This document shows positions 26,147 to 34,975 of a stretch of DNA of 64,000 bases, piece after piece (position 1 is the first letter of the stretch; the number at the start of each line of letters is the position of its first letter). Made by a program: the position numbers and the translations under genes. A model generated the notes under the pieces. That model saw nothing but the letters and a program-made list of their open reading frames with translations, was not told the origin of the DNA and made no database searches. This DNA comes from Variovorax sp. 54 (lineage in GTDB: Bacteria > Pseudomonadota > Gammaproteobacteria > Burkholderiales > Burkholderiaceae_C). The DNA lies in NCBI RefSeq assembly GCF_002754375.1, contig NZ_PEFF01000001.1, positions 1,736,001-1,800,000 of the forward strand, written 5' to 3'.

Positions 26147-27472
26147 ATGCCTCCCACGATCCCGCCGTCCGTCACGCCTGCAGCTACTTCGCCGGTGGCG
26201 CAGGCCGGCGCACGTGGCCGCAGCAGCGCCGACGAGACGCAGGGCCGCGCGTTCGGTGCGGCGCTCGAACGTTCGCGCGCGAGCCAGGCCGAGAAGACGC
26301 CGGATGCCGAGACTGCGGTTGCGGAGGCCAAGCCGGCGCGCAAGACGGAGCTTGCGGAAGAGATGCGGGATGCGCAGCCTGCCGAACCGGATCTCGCTTT
26401 TCTTGCTGCGGCTGTCACGCCGCAACAGGCATTGACTCTTGCGGGACGTGCGGTCACACAGAGCAGCGGTGCGCCAGAAACTGTACTGACGACCGATGCA
26501 CAAACCGCCCTGCCTGCAGGCCCGGTTCGCCTGAGCAGCGATGCCGCAGTCACGCCCGAGCCGGCCCTCGCCACTAAAGACGTCTCCGCCCCCACCGCGA
26601 CCGCCGCCGCACAGAGCGCAGCGCCCGAAACCGACACCGCAGCCCCACCCTCGCTGTACGAGATCGTGCGCGCCGCCGTAGCCGCACAACCGTTGGCTGT
26701 CGACGGAAAGAAGCCGGCTGCTGCACCTGCAGGCCCGCCCGTCGGCACCGCCGCACCGGGCCGCGCAGGCGCACCGCGCACCGTGAGCACCACCACCACC
26801 GAACAACTCGCAGCCGCTGCACAAGCCCAGCCCGTTGGCGATGCGAAGCCCGCTGCGGCAGAAGCCGCACCTGTCGCCGCAGCGCCCGCCACCGCTTCAA
26901 GCGACGACGCGGCAACCTCAGCCGCTTCTTTCGCCTTTCAACAACCCACCGCCGCTTCCACCGAGCGCACGGCCGAAAGCCCCGCCGCACGCCCCCTCGT
27001 GCACACGCTCGCCCCCGAAGTCGGCAGCGAGAAATGGGCACCCGCACTCGGCCAGCAGCTCGCGCGCATGAGCCTCACCGGCACGCACACGGCCGAGCTG
27101 AATCTCAACCCCGCCGGCCTCGGCCCGCTGAAGGTCACGCTGTCGATCGGCGAGCACCAGGCGCAGGCCGCGTTCGTGTCGGCCCACGAGAGCGTGCGCA
27201 AGGCCGTCGAGGCTGCGCTGCCGCAGCTGCGCACCAGCCTGTCGGAGCAGGGCATCACGCTGGGCCAGACCTCGGTCGGCGCGGACACGCGCGCGCCGTT
27301 CGGGCAGGACGCCGCGTTCGCGCAGCAACAGCAGCAGCAACAACACCAGCGACAGGGCGCGTGGCGACCGCAAGGCGCGTCTGCCACGGCCGACATCGCA
27401 CGCACGACCACGGCGGCACCTCGCCCCGTTGCCACCCCACGCACGGGCCCGGGCGTCGACACCTTCGCCTGA
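26147..27472 (+). CDS. fliK: FliK, hook-length control protein
   Basis: FliK measures the hook and triggers the FlhB switch. The 441-aa protein has a long Ala/Thr/Pro-rich N-terminal ruler region and the conserved C-domain LNLNPAGLGPLKVTLSIGEH followed by VRKAVEAALPQLRTSLSEQG. A Gln-rich run (about residue 390-400) sits near the end. It occupies the canonical place between fliJ and fliL. A second FliK-like gene lies at 14295-15518. Confidence 0.94.
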   Translation: MPPTIPPSVTPAATSPVAQAGARGRSSADETQGRAFGAALERSRASQAEKTPDAETAVAEAKPARKTELAEEMRDAQPAEPDLAFLAAAVTPQQALTLAGRAVTQSSGAPETVLTTDAQTALPAGPVRLSSDAAVTPEPALATKDVSAPTATAAAQSAAPETDTAAPPSLYEIVRAAVAAQPLAVDGKKPAAAPAGPPVGTAAPGRAGAPRTVSTTTTEQLAAAAQAQPVGDAKPAAAEAAPVAAAPATASSDDAATSAASFAFQQPTAASTERTAESPAARPLVHTLAPEVGSEKWAPALGQQLARMSLTGTHTAELNLNPAGLGPLKVTLSIGEHQAQAAFVSAHESVRKAVEAALPQLRTSLSEQGITLGQTSVGADTRAPFGQDAAFAQQQQQQQHQRQGAWRPQGASATADIARTTTAAPRPVATPRTGPGVDTFA

Positions 27473-27509
27473 AACCGCCCCCGCCCGCCTCCCGCAATGA
27501 ACGGATGTG

Positions 27510-27527
27510 AAGCGCCTTTGTGCGCTT
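27510..27527. repeat. Small hairpin in the fliK-fliL gap
   Basis: The 118-base gap between fliK and fliL has one 6-bp inverted repeat, aagcgc/gcgctt with a six-base loop, and no following T-run. It is therefore not a clear terminator and could simply be chance in GC-rich DNA. Confidence 0.3.
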
Positions 27528-27590
27528 GTTCGGCCGTTCGCTCGCGGGGGACTTCGCAAAGAATAGATCGGACCCGTCCACCGTTTCACC

Positions 27591-28106
27591 ATGGCTACCT
27601 CTTCTCCCGCCGCCACCGCGGCTGCGTCGGTCGCGACCGACCCGCCGGCCTCGCGCCGTATCTCGAAACTGCTGATCGGATGCGTGGCCGCGCTCGGCCT
27701 GGCCGCGGCCGGCGCGGCTGCGTACGTCTTCGTGCTTCCCCGCTTCACCGACCACGCCGCCGCCGAGACGGCCAAGGCGCCGGTGCCCGAGAAGCCCATC
27801 TTCCTCATGCTGGAGCCGCTGACCGTCAACCTGCAGTCGGAAGGCCGCTCGCGCTTCCTGCAGATCGGCTTGGCGCTGAAGCTGCGCGACGAGCAGGCCA
27901 AGGCGCAGATCGTCGAGTTCATGCCCGAGCTGCGCAGCCGCCTGCTGGTGCTGCTGTCGAACCGCCCGCCCGAATCGCTGGTCACGTCGGAAGACAAGGC
28001 CCGGCTGGCCACGGAGATTCACAGCGCCCTGAACGCACCGCTGGCCGAGGGCCTGCCCGAGCTGGGCATTGCGAGCGTGTCCTTCAACTCCTTCGTCGTG
28101 CAGTGA
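27591..28106 (+). CDS. fliL: FliL, basal-body stator-associated protein
   Basis: FliL surrounds the stator and supports torque. The 171-aa protein has one membrane helix at about residues 27-52 (GCVAALGLAAAGAAAYVFVL) and a periplasmic domain with FLMLEPLTVNLQSEGRSRFL and the C-terminal LPELGIASVSFNSFVVQ. It heads the second half of the fli operon; fliM starts 30 bases later. Confidence 0.94.
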   Translation: MATSSPAATAAASVATDPPASRRISKLLIGCVAALGLAAAGAAAYVFVLPRFTDHAAAETAKAPVPEKPIFLMLEPLTVNLQSEGRSRFLQIGLALKLRDEQAKAQIVEFMPELRSRLLVLLSNRPPESLVTSEDKARLATEIHSALNAPLAEGLPELGIASVSFNSFVVQ

Positions 28107-28136
28107 CGACGATGCCCGTTTGCGGACCCGCGATCC

Positions 28137-29138
28137 ATGGCGTATGAACAGGTGCTCTCCCAGGACGAGGTCGACGCGCTGCTGCAGGGCGTCACCGGCG
28201 GCGACCTCGACCAGGCCGCCGCGCCGGCATTGCCGCCCGACGGTCTGCCGGCCTACGACCTCGGCGCGCCCGACCGCGTGGTGCGCAATCGCATGCACAC
28301 GCTGGAGGTCATCAACGACCGCTTTGCGCGCGGCCTGCGCAGCGCGCTGCTGAACTTCATGCGCCGCAGCCCCGACATCTCGGTCGGGCCGGTGCAGATC
28401 CAGCAGTTCGGCGAGTTCGTGCGGCACCTGCCGGTGCCCGCGAACATCAACATGATCCACATGAAGCCGCTGCGCGGCACCGCGCTCTTCGTGTTCGACC
28501 CGAAGCTCGTGTTCCTCGTGGTGGACAACCTGTTCGGCAGCGACGGGCGCTACCACGTGCGCGTGGAAGGCCGCGACTTCACGCGCACCGAGCAGCGCAT
28601 CATCAAGCGCCTGCTCGACCTGTCGCTGCAGTGCTACGGCGACGCGTGGCAGCCCGTGTTCCCGCTGGCCTTCGACTACGTGCGCGCCGAGATGCACGGC
28701 AAGCTCGCCAACATCGTCGCGCCCAACGAGGTGGTGATCAACACCACGCTGCAGATCGAGTTCGGCCCCATCGGCGGCTTTCTGCACGTGTGCCTGCCCT
28801 ACTCGATGATCGAGCCGATCCGCGACCTGCTGTCCAACCCGATCCAGGACGAGGTCGAGGTCGACAAGCGCTGGGTCACGCAGATGTCGCGCCAGATGCA
28901 GGCCGCCGACGTCGAGCTCACCGCCGACTTCGTCACCATGCCCTCGACGCTGGGCGAAGTGATGAAGCTGCGCGTGGGCGACGTCATTCCCATCGAGCTG
29001 CCGGCGACGGTGGTCGCCAAGGTCGGCGGCGTGCCCGTGATGGCCTGCGGCTACGGCACCTCCAACGAGCGCTACGCCCTGCGCGTGCAACACATGATCT
29101 CCCACCAAGACAGCGATTCGAAGAACGACCATGACTGA
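28137..29138 (+). CDS. fliM: FliM, switch-complex protein and CheY-P target
   Basis: FliM (333 aa) is the C-ring protein to which phosphorylated CheY binds. The N-terminal CheY-binding peptide is clear: VLSQDEVDALLQG (residues 5-17). The middle CheC-like domain has the GGFLHVCLPYSMIEPIRDLL region and the C-domain is SPOA-like (LRVGDVIPIELPATVVAKVG). It overlaps fliN by eight bases. Confidence 0.97.
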   Translation: MAYEQVLSQDEVDALLQGVTGGDLDQAAAPALPPDGLPAYDLGAPDRVVRNRMHTLEVINDRFARGLRSALLNFMRRSPDISVGPVQIQQFGEFVRHLPVPANINMIHMKPLRGTALFVFDPKLVFLVVDNLFGSDGRYHVRVEGRDFTRTEQRIIKRLLDLSLQCYGDAWQPVFPLAFDYVRAEMHGKLANIVAPNEVVINTTLQIEFGPIGGFLHVCLPYSMIEPIRDLLSNPIQDEVEVDKRWVTQMSRQMQAADVELTADFVTMPSTLGEVMKLRVGDVIPIELPATVVAKVGGVPVMACGYGTSNERYALRVQHMISHQDSDSKNDHD

Positions 29139-29559
29139 CAACACCTCTGCCGCCAGCGACGCGGACGACTGGGCCAGCGCACTGGCCGAGCAGACCGCGG
29201 CCAGCGCGCCCACGCCCGAGCCGGCCGTGGCGCCGGCCACCGCGCACGTCTTCCAGCAGATCCAGGACGCGCCGGCCGCATCGTCCACCACGCCCGTGGA
29301 CATCGCGCGCGTGCTCGACGTGCCGGTGCAGCTCACCGCCGAGATCGGCCGCACGCGCATCACCATCAAGAACCTGCTGCAGCTGTCGCAGGGTTCGGTG
29401 GTCGAGCTCGACGGCCTGGCCGGCCAGCCGCTGGACGTGCTGATCAACGGCTACCTCATTGCGCAGGGCGAGGTCGTGGTGGTGAACGAGAAGTACGGCA
29501 TCCGCCTGACCGACATCGTCACGCCCTCCGAGCGCATGCAGAAGCTCGCGCGCGCATGA
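29131..29559 (+). CDS. fliN: FliN, switch-complex protein
   Basis: FliN forms the base of the C ring and docks FliH. The 142-aa protein has an acidic/Ala-rich N-terminus and the SPOA domain with [40 protein letters not shown] and [15 protein letters not shown]. fliO starts within its last codons (ATGA-type overlap). Confidence 0.97.
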   Translation: MTDNTSAASDADDWASALAEQTAASAPTPEPAVAPATAHVFQQIQDAPAASSTTPVDIARVLDVPVQLTAEIGRTRITIKNLLQLSQGSVVELDGLAGQPLDVLINGYLIAQGEVVVVNEKYGIRLTDIVTPSERMQKLARA

Positions 29560-30038
29560 ACCTGGCTCGGGTGTCTTCGCTGCTCGCGCGGGCAACCGCG
29601 CTGCTCGCACTGGGCGTGCATGCGGCCCATGCCGCGCTGCCCACCGTGCCCACGCCGGTGCGCGAAGCCGCACCGCCGTCGGCAGTCGGCGGCGCCGGCC
29701 TGCTGCAGGCGGGCTTCGGCATGGCGGCGGTCGTCGGCCTGATCTTCCTGTGCGCGTGGCTGGCGCGGCGCTTCGGCCTGCAGCGGCTGGGCGGCGGCCA
29801 GGTGGTGAAGGTGGTGTCCACCGCCATGGTCGGCCCACGCGAGCGCGTGGTCGTGGTGGAAGTGGCCGGCCAGTGGCTGGTGCTCGGCGTCACCGGCAGC
29901 CAGGTCAACACGCTGCACACGCTGCCGGCGCAAGCAACGCCTTCAGTTGCAACGCCCATGTCTCCACAGAATCCGGTGGGCCTGTTCGCCCAGAAGCTGC
30001 GCGACTCCCTTGCCGGCAAAGCGCGCACCACGCCATGA
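29556..30038 (+). CDS. fliO: FliO, export-gate assembly protein
   Basis: FliO helps assemble the FliP ring. The 160-aa protein has an N-terminal hydrophobic segment with a signal-like Ala-rich start, a second helix [20 protein letters not shown] at about 52-71 and the conserved cytoplasmic [37 protein letters not shown]. Overlaps fliN and fliP. Confidence 0.92.
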   Translation: MNLARVSSLLARATALLALGVHAAHAALPTVPTPVREAAPPSAVGGAGLLQAGFGMAAVVGLIFLCAWLARRFGLQRLGGGQVVKVVSTAMVGPRERVVVVEVAGQWLVLGVTGSQVNTLHTLPAQATPSVATPMSPQNPVGLFAQKLRDSLAGKARTTP

Positions 30039-30793
30039 CGCGCCCCGCCCTGCACCGCGGCCTGCGCACCGCCCTGCTGCTGCTCGCCGCCACGCTGCCC
30101 GCCGCCGCGTGGACGCAAGGGCTGCCCGGCCTCACCAGCACACCCGGCCCCGGCGGCAGCCAGACCTGGTCGCTGAGCGTGCAGACGCTGGTGCTGCTGA
30201 CCTCGCTCACCTTCCTGCCCGCGCTGCTGCTGTCGATGACCAGCTTCACGCGCATCCTCATCGTGCTGGGCCTGCTGCGCACCGCCATCGGCACGCAGAC
30301 CTCGCCGCCCAACCAGATCCTGGTGGGGCTGTCGCTGTTCCTCACCTTCTTCGTGATGTCGCCGGTGTTCGACAAGGCCTACACCGAGGCCTACGTGCCG
30401 TTCTCGGAAAGCAAGCTCGGCGCCGAGAAAGCGCTGGAGCGCGGCATTGCGCCCTTCAAGACCTTCATGCTCAAGCAGACCCGCGAGACCGACCTGGCGC
30501 TGTTCGCGCGGCTCGCCAAGGCGCCCGAAATGCAGGGGCCCGAAGACGTGCCGCTGCGCATCCTGCTGCCGGCCTTCGTCATCAGCGAGCTGAAGACCGC
30601 GTTCCAGATCGGCTTCACCATCTTCATTCCCTTTCTCATCATCGACCTCGTGGTGGCGAGCGTGCTGATGTCGATGGGCATGATGATGGTGCCGCCTGCA
30701 TCGATCGCGCTGCCTTTCAAGCTGATGCTGTTCGTGCTGGCCGACGGCTGGCAGCTGCTCATCGGCGCGCTCTCGCAGAGCTTTTATTTATGA
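30035..30793 (+). CDS. fliP: FliP, export gate core protein
   Basis: FliP makes the central export pore with FliQ and FliR. The 252-aa protein has a signal peptide (about 1-27, cut near AAAWTQG), then [20 protein letters not shown] and the family signatures [16 protein letters not shown] and [37 protein letters not shown]. Starts at the ATG at 30035 overlapping the fliO stop; fliQ overlaps its end. Confidence 0.97.
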   Translation: MTRPALHRGLRTALLLLAATLPAAAWTQGLPGLTSTPGPGGSQTWSLSVQTLVLLTSLTFLPALLLSMTSFTRILIVLGLLRTAIGTQTSPPNQILVGLSLFLTFFVMSPVFDKAYTEAYVPFSESKLGAEKALERGIAPFKTFMLKQTRETDLALFARLAKAPEMQGPEDVPLRILLPAFVISELKTAFQIGFTIFIPFLIIDLVVASVLMSMGMMMVPPASIALPFKLMLFVLADGWQLLIGALSQSFYL

Positions 30794-31059
30794 CGCCCGA
30801 AGCCGTCATGACCATGGGCCACCGGGCCATGGAAATTTCGCTGCTGCTGGGCGCGCCGCTCTTGCTGGTGGCACTGGTGATCGGCCTGGTGGTCAGCATC
30901 TTCCAGGCGGCCACGCAGATCAACGAGGCCACGCTGTCCTTCATTCCCAAGCTGCTCGCCGTGTTCGCGACGCTGGTCATCGCCGGGCCGTGGATGCTCG
31001 ACCGCATGCTCGACTACATGCGCGCCCTGTTCGCCAGCATCCCGCAGATGCTGGCGTGA
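30790..31059 (+). CDS. fliQ: FliQ, export gate core protein
   Basis: FliQ is the 89-aa two-helix gate subunit. It starts [20 protein letters not shown] at the ATG at 30790 and has [20 protein letters not shown] and [20 protein letters not shown], the standard pattern. Overlaps fliP and fliR by four bases each. Confidence 0.96.
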   Translation: MTPEAVMTMGHRAMEISLLLGAPLLLVALVIGLVVSIFQAATQINEATLSFIPKLLAVFATLVIAGPWMLDRMLDYMRALFASIPQMLA

Positions 31060-31853
31060 CGCCCTCGGTTTTCTCCGTCACCTCGGGCCAGCTCGAGGCC
31101 TGGCTGGTGGCCTTCCTCTGGCCTTTTGTGCGCATGCTGGCCATGATTTCCACGGCGCCGGTGTTCGGCGAGCCGTGGGCGACGCGGCAGCTGAAGGTCG
31201 GCATCGCCGCCGTGCTGACGCTGGTGATCTCGCCCACGATCGGACCGCTGCCCGCAGTGCCCGTGGTGTCGGCAGGCGGCCTCTGGATTGTTGTGCAGCA
31301 GGTGCTGATCGGCGCCGCCATGGGCTTCTCGATGCGGCTCGTGTTCACCGCCGTGCTGGCCGCGGGCGAGTACATCGGCCTGCAGATGGGTTTGTCGTTC
31401 GCGTCTTTCTTCGACCCCATGAGCCACGGCAGCACGATGGTGGTGTCGCGGCTGCTGAACATGCTGGCGATGCTGATCTTCATGGCGCTCGATGGCCACC
31501 TTCTCATGCTGGAAGCGCTGGCCGCGAGCTTCCACACGCTGCCCATCGCCGACGCGCCGCTGGCGGCCGGCGGCTGGTTGTTCCTGGTGCTGGCGGCCGG
31601 CGACATCTTCGCGAGCGGCCTGCTGCTGGCGCTGCCGCTGATCACCGCACTGCTCACGCTCAACCTCGCCATGGGCATCCTGAACCGCGCCTCGCCGCAG
31701 TTCAGCATCTTCGCAGTGGGATTTCCGCTGACACTGCTGGCGGGGCTGGTGATGCTGCAGTTGCTGATGCCGCACCTGGCGGCGTTTCTGGAGCCGCGGT
31801 TTGCGGAATCGCTGGCGAACATGCTGCGGTTCACGCAGGGGCTTCGGCCCTGA
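31056..31853 (+). CDS. fliR: FliR, export gate core protein
   Basis: FliR (265 aa) completes the FliPQR pore. The start is GTG at 31056 overlapping the fliQ stop (GTGA). Multiple hydrophobic helices fill the protein; the conserved LAMISTAPVFGEPWATRQLK, GFSMRLVFTAVLAAGEYIGL and FSIFAVGFPLTLLAGLVML segments are visible. It is the last gene of the plus-strand fli operon; no clear terminator follows in the next 110 bases. Confidence 0.96.
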   Translation: MTPSVFSVTSGQLEAWLVAFLWPFVRMLAMISTAPVFGEPWATRQLKVGIAAVLTLVISPTIGPLPAVPVVSAGGLWIVVQQVLIGAAMGFSMRLVFTAVLAAGEYIGLQMGLSFASFFDPMSHGSTMVVSRLLNMLAMLIFMALDGHLLMLEALAASFHTLPIADAPLAAGGWLFLVLAAGDIFASGLLLALPLITALLTLNLAMGILNRASPQFSIFAVGFPLTLLAGLVMLQLLMPHLAAFLEPRFAESLANMLRFTQGLRP

Positions 31854-31963
31854 GGGGTGGACATCTGCTTGCGGCCGTTCAGCGGTTTTGAAGAACAGCA
31901 GGGTCACTTGATGAAAAGCCACTCCCCCTGAGATCATTCCGGTCGCAACACGGAAGGTCGCGC

Positions 31964-32845
31964 ATGTCACACCCTGTTTACCTGTCCAGCTCCTCCCTGC
32001 CCCGGATGCCGGAAGGCAGCCGCAACGAATGGCGCAGCTTCTTCGGCCATGGCGCCGAGTTGGAGGCCAACGCGTTCTTCCCGATGTTCTGGCGCGCACT
32101 CTTCAGCACCAGCGACATCCGGCATGCGCGCTTCATCGACGAATACGACATTCATGATGAAGCCTCGGCCGTCGACCGGGAGGAGTGCCTGGCGGATTTC
32201 GGCGCCGACGCGACCTATCCCTACCTCGTCATTGACAAGGCCGTGGCGGTTGCGCGGCTGGCGACACGGCGTGAAGCGATCCTCGGCACCGTCGGGGAAC
32301 GCTACCGCCCGATCTACGCGTCCTTTGAAGCACTGATTGCGCAGCACTTCGGGGACTACCTCCTGCTGCGCACTTCCGGCCTGCCGGACGCCGCCGACGC
32401 CGAGCCATGGCTGCGCGCCGATCTGGAGGACATCGACGGTCTCCACAACGGCAAGGCGCTCGAGAGCCTGATGTCGGATCTTGCAAGGCACGATGCGGAC
32501 CCGGTCTGGACCTTGAGCGGCATCGCGTCGTCCAGCGATGGCGCCTGGCCCACGCTGGCGTTGCGAGAACACTTCCCCGACCCGCGACAACGGAAGGCCC
32601 GCAGACCGCCGACAACAACACAGCAGATCGACGAACACGATCGCGCGATCGCGGAACCCAAGGCGCAAGCTTCCAAGAGCTGGCTCGACCCCGCCCTGGA
32701 ATGGCTGGGCGCCTTCGTGGCTGCGGGTGCGGCCTTGGGCGCCTACTACTTCACTCAATCCACCTGGCTGGCCGTGCTGGCATTCTTGTGCGTCGCAGTG
32801 GCATTGGGCTTCGGCATCGCGAGGTTGCGCGCCCCGAGACGATGA
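31964..32845 (+). CDS. Unknown protein with C-terminal membrane hairpin
   Basis: I do not recognise this 293-aa protein. The first 230 residues look soluble, acidic and globular (many Asp/Glu, WRSFFGHGAELEANAFFPMF; GERYRPIYASFEALIAQHFG). A charged linker (about 205-240) leads to two hydrophobic helices, WLGAFVAAGAALGAYYFTQ and WLAVLAFLCVAVALGFGIA, and a basic tail (RLRAPRR), so it should sit on the inner membrane with the soluble part inside. A GGAAGG ribosome site precedes the ATG. It is the first gene of the accessory block after fliR and converges on the LytTR regulator. Confidence 0.8.
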   Translation: MSHPVYLSSSSLPRMPEGSRNEWRSFFGHGAELEANAFFPMFWRALFSTSDIRHARFIDEYDIHDEASAVDREECLADFGADATYPYLVIDKAVAVARLATRREAILGTVGERYRPIYASFEALIAQHFGDYLLLRTSGLPDAADAEPWLRADLEDIDGLHNGKALESLMSDLARHDADPVWTLSGIASSSDGAWPTLALREHFPDPRQRKARRPPTTTQQIDEHDRAIAEPKAQASKSWLDPALEWLGAFVAAGAALGAYYFTQSTWLAVLAFLCVAVALGFGIARLRAPRR

Positions 32846-32878
32846 CCCCGGCCCTGGCCATCCACGAGCCCGCTGCCG

Positions 32879-33673
32879 CTACATCGCGCGGAACAGGTGC
32901 CCGAACGCACGGCTGACCTTGAGCGGTCGCTGCAGGCCCCGCACGGACAGGCTGTAGCGCCCGTTCTCGTCACGCGTGGCGCTCTCGATGCAGTGGGTGT
33001 TGACGAGCACGCCGCGATGCACCTGCGTGAAGTCGGCGGCGTCGATGCGCGACACCAGATCGCGCAGGCTCATGCGCACCAACGCCTCGCCCTGGGCCGT
33101 GACGACGTTGACGTACTTCTCGGCGGTTTCCAGACAGATCACCTCCGAGACCGGAATCATCCGCACGGTGTTGCCGACGCCGGCGCGGATGACCTTGATC
33201 TTTTCAGGCGCGTCGGCCGGGTCGGTGATCGACTGCACGCGCTGCATCAGGGCCGCCATGCCACCGGCCGCCGGTGTCCGCGCGCGCTCGTGCAACCTTT
33301 GCTTCAGACGCTGCACGCAGACCTGCAAGCGTTCGAGCGTCGCCGGCTTGAGCATGTAGTCCATCGCCGCATGCTCGAACGCCGAGATCGCGAAATTGTC
33401 GTATGCGGTGATGAACACGAAGAGCGGCTCGGCCTGATCGTCGGGCCACTCGTCCGCGACGGCCTCGGCGACTTCCAGGCCGGTCTTGCCCGGCATCTTG
33501 ATGTCCAGGAACATCACATCGGGCGCCAGGGTCTGGGCCAGCTCGATCGCCTTCAGGCCGTCTTCGGCGACGCCCGCGATGTTCAGTTCGGGCCAGGCTT
33601 CGAACAGCAGCCGCTGCAGCGTTCTCGACAGCACCGGTTCGTCTTCGGCAATCACGGCACGCCACGCGTTCAC
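32879..33673 (-). CDS. LytTR-family response regulator
   Basis: This 264-aa regulator has a receiver (acid pocket E10/D11, acceptor D57 in MFLDIKMPGKTG, Lys in YMLKPAT) and a C-terminal LytTR DNA-binding domain (about 155-260: IPVSEVICLETAEKYVNVVT, FTQVHRGVLVNTHCIES). Start is GTG at 33673 overlapping the upstream kinase stop (GTGA), so kinase and regulator are coupled. Targets are unknown; LytTR proteins bind direct repeats. Its gene converges on the unknown membrane protein with 33 bases between stops. Confidence 0.93.
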   Translation of the reverse strand: MNAWRAVIAEDEPVLSRTLQRLLFEAWPELNIAGVAEDGLKAIELAQTLAPDVMFLDIKMPGKTGLEVAEAVADEWPDDQAEPLFVFITAYDNFAISAFEHAAMDYMLKPATLERLQVCVQRLKQRLHERARTPAAGGMAALMQRVQSITDPADAPEKIKVIRAGVGNTVRMIPVSEVICLETAEKYVNVVTAQGEALVRMSLRDLVSRIDAADFTQVHRGVLVNTHCIESATRDENGRYSLSVRGLQRPLKVSRAFGHLFRAM

Positions 33674-34734
33674 GAGGGAATCCTCACGACGGCGCGAACG
33701 CCGCACGGCGATCGCGCTTGCAAAGTCAGGGACGCGCGCACGCCATAGAGGGCCTGGAGGCGGTCACGCACGTTCTTCAGTCCGGAGCCGCAGACCTCGC
33801 CGGCCTGGTCATCACTCGAAGCGAGATGGTGCGGCGACAAGCCCAGGCCGGAATCGTCCACCGCGACCTCGATGCCCCCCTCGATCGACCGCGCCAGCAC
33901 ATCGATGCGTCCTGCGCCCAACTTCGGCTCCAGGCCGTGTCGGATGGCGTTCTCGACCAGCGGCTGCAACAGCATCGGCGGGACGGCGATTCGCGCCAGT
34001 TCGGCGGGCAAGTCGAGCCGGTAGGCCAGCCTGGGCCCCATGCGCAGGGACATGATGTCGAGGTACGCCCGCAGCTGGGCGAACTCCGACTGCAGCGTCG
34101 TCACTTCGTCGCGTGACGCGGCATGCGTGCTGCGCAGGTAGACGATCAGCTGGTCGATCATGCGCTCGGCCTGTGGCGGGTCTTCGCTGACGAGCGAGCG
34201 CAGGTTCGCCAGCGTGTTGAACAGCATGTGGGGTTCGAGTTGCGCGCGCAGCAGCCGCAGTTCCGATTCGGTGGCGAGGCGCTGGGCATCGGATCGCGCG
34301 ACCGCCTCCTTGGCAAGCTGGTCACGCGTCGCGGCAACGTAGAGGACGAACACGGCCAGCACCAGGCCGAATGCGAACGCCACCATGTAGTCGCTTTCAT
34401 GGCCCACGACGCGGCCGATCGGTTCGCCCAGGATCAGGAGCGCGACCAGGTGCCCCCCGAAGTACCCTGCCGGGATGGCGATCGCGCCGGTCAGCAGCCA
34501 ACGGGGCAGCGCCTGCATTCGCCGCAGCCGTCTGGTGCGGCCCAGCAGCGCGACGCACGCGATGAACACCATGCCGACGCATTCGATAAAAACGAACAGG
34601 CGCGCCGGCGTCCCGAGCGCAGGCGCGGCCCAGAAGAGCAGCCCCGTCGCGATCGCGCACAGCAGGAACGCGCCGGCCGTCAGCCGCGCTGCGCCCATCC
34701 AGCGGGCGGGAAGGGAGGAGTCAACGCGGATCAC
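33670..34734 (-). CDS. LytS-like sensor histidine kinase
   Basis: The 354-aa kinase (from GTG at 34734) has about four to five membrane helices in residues 16-137 with very short loops and no sensor domain, then a His_kinase domain with the phospho-acceptor H169 in RAQLEPHMLFNTLANLRSL and the ATPase N-box LQPLVENAIRHGLEP, ending with a G-box (GSGLKNVRDRLQALYG). It belongs to the LytS/YpdA class that pairs with LytTR regulators. The start is uncertain: no ATG has a good ribosome site; ATG at 34698 is an alternative. Confidence 0.9.
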   Translation of the reverse strand: MIRVDSSLPARWMGAARLTAGAFLLCAIATGLLFWAAPALGTPARLFVFIECVGMVFIACVALLGRTRRLRRMQALPRWLLTGAIAIPAGYFGGHLVALLILGEPIGRVVGHESDYMVAFAFGLVLAVFVLYVAATRDQLAKEAVARSDAQRLATESELRLLRAQLEPHMLFNTLANLRSLVSEDPPQAERMIDQLIVYLRSTHAASRDEVTTLQSEFAQLRAYLDIMSLRMGPRLAYRLDLPAELARIAVPPMLLQPLVENAIRHGLEPKLGAGRIDVLARSIEGGIEVAVDDSGLGLSPHHLASSDDQAGEVCGSGLKNVRDRLQALYGVRASLTLQARSPCGVRAVVRIPS

Positions 34735-34975
34735 AGGTGGCAGTCGGCTGCATGCATCGCGGCACTGTAGAGGTTGGCGCGCCATGCGGCTACCGATCAA
34801 GGGCCCGTGGGGGCGAGTTTGTCCTCGAACCGTCGTTTGGGTGGACCGAACGGCGACCGCTCGGTGCCGCTTCACGACCGTTGGCACCCTCCGCCGGGCG
34901 TTTGGGCGCCAAACCAGATGCGTGCCTGGCAGCGGCGGCCGACAGTGCGGGCCTCACCACTCGGGAGTAGTCCCC
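34735..34975. promoter_or_regulatory. Divergent promoter region of the kinase and esterase genes
   Basis: These 241 bases separate the divergent kinase and esterase genes. Two inverted repeats stand out: GTTTGG-gcg-CCAAAC at 34900-34914, and GGTGCC/GGCACC at 34863-34868 and 34883-34888. They are possible operators, for example for the adjacent LytTR regulator, though LytTR sites are usually direct repeats. No gene is seen. Confidence 0.4.

Noticed and set aside
27473..27590. Terminator between fliK and fliL
   Set aside because: The small hairpin has no T-run and the operon continues on the same strand.
32879..33748. Plus-strand frame opposite the LytTR regulator
   Set aside because: No family similarity; His/Arg-rich antisense shadow.
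34475..34975. 167-residue N-terminal extension of the MetX-like esterase
   Set aside because: It is antisense to the histidine kinase and the ATG at 34976 begins a proper signal peptide.
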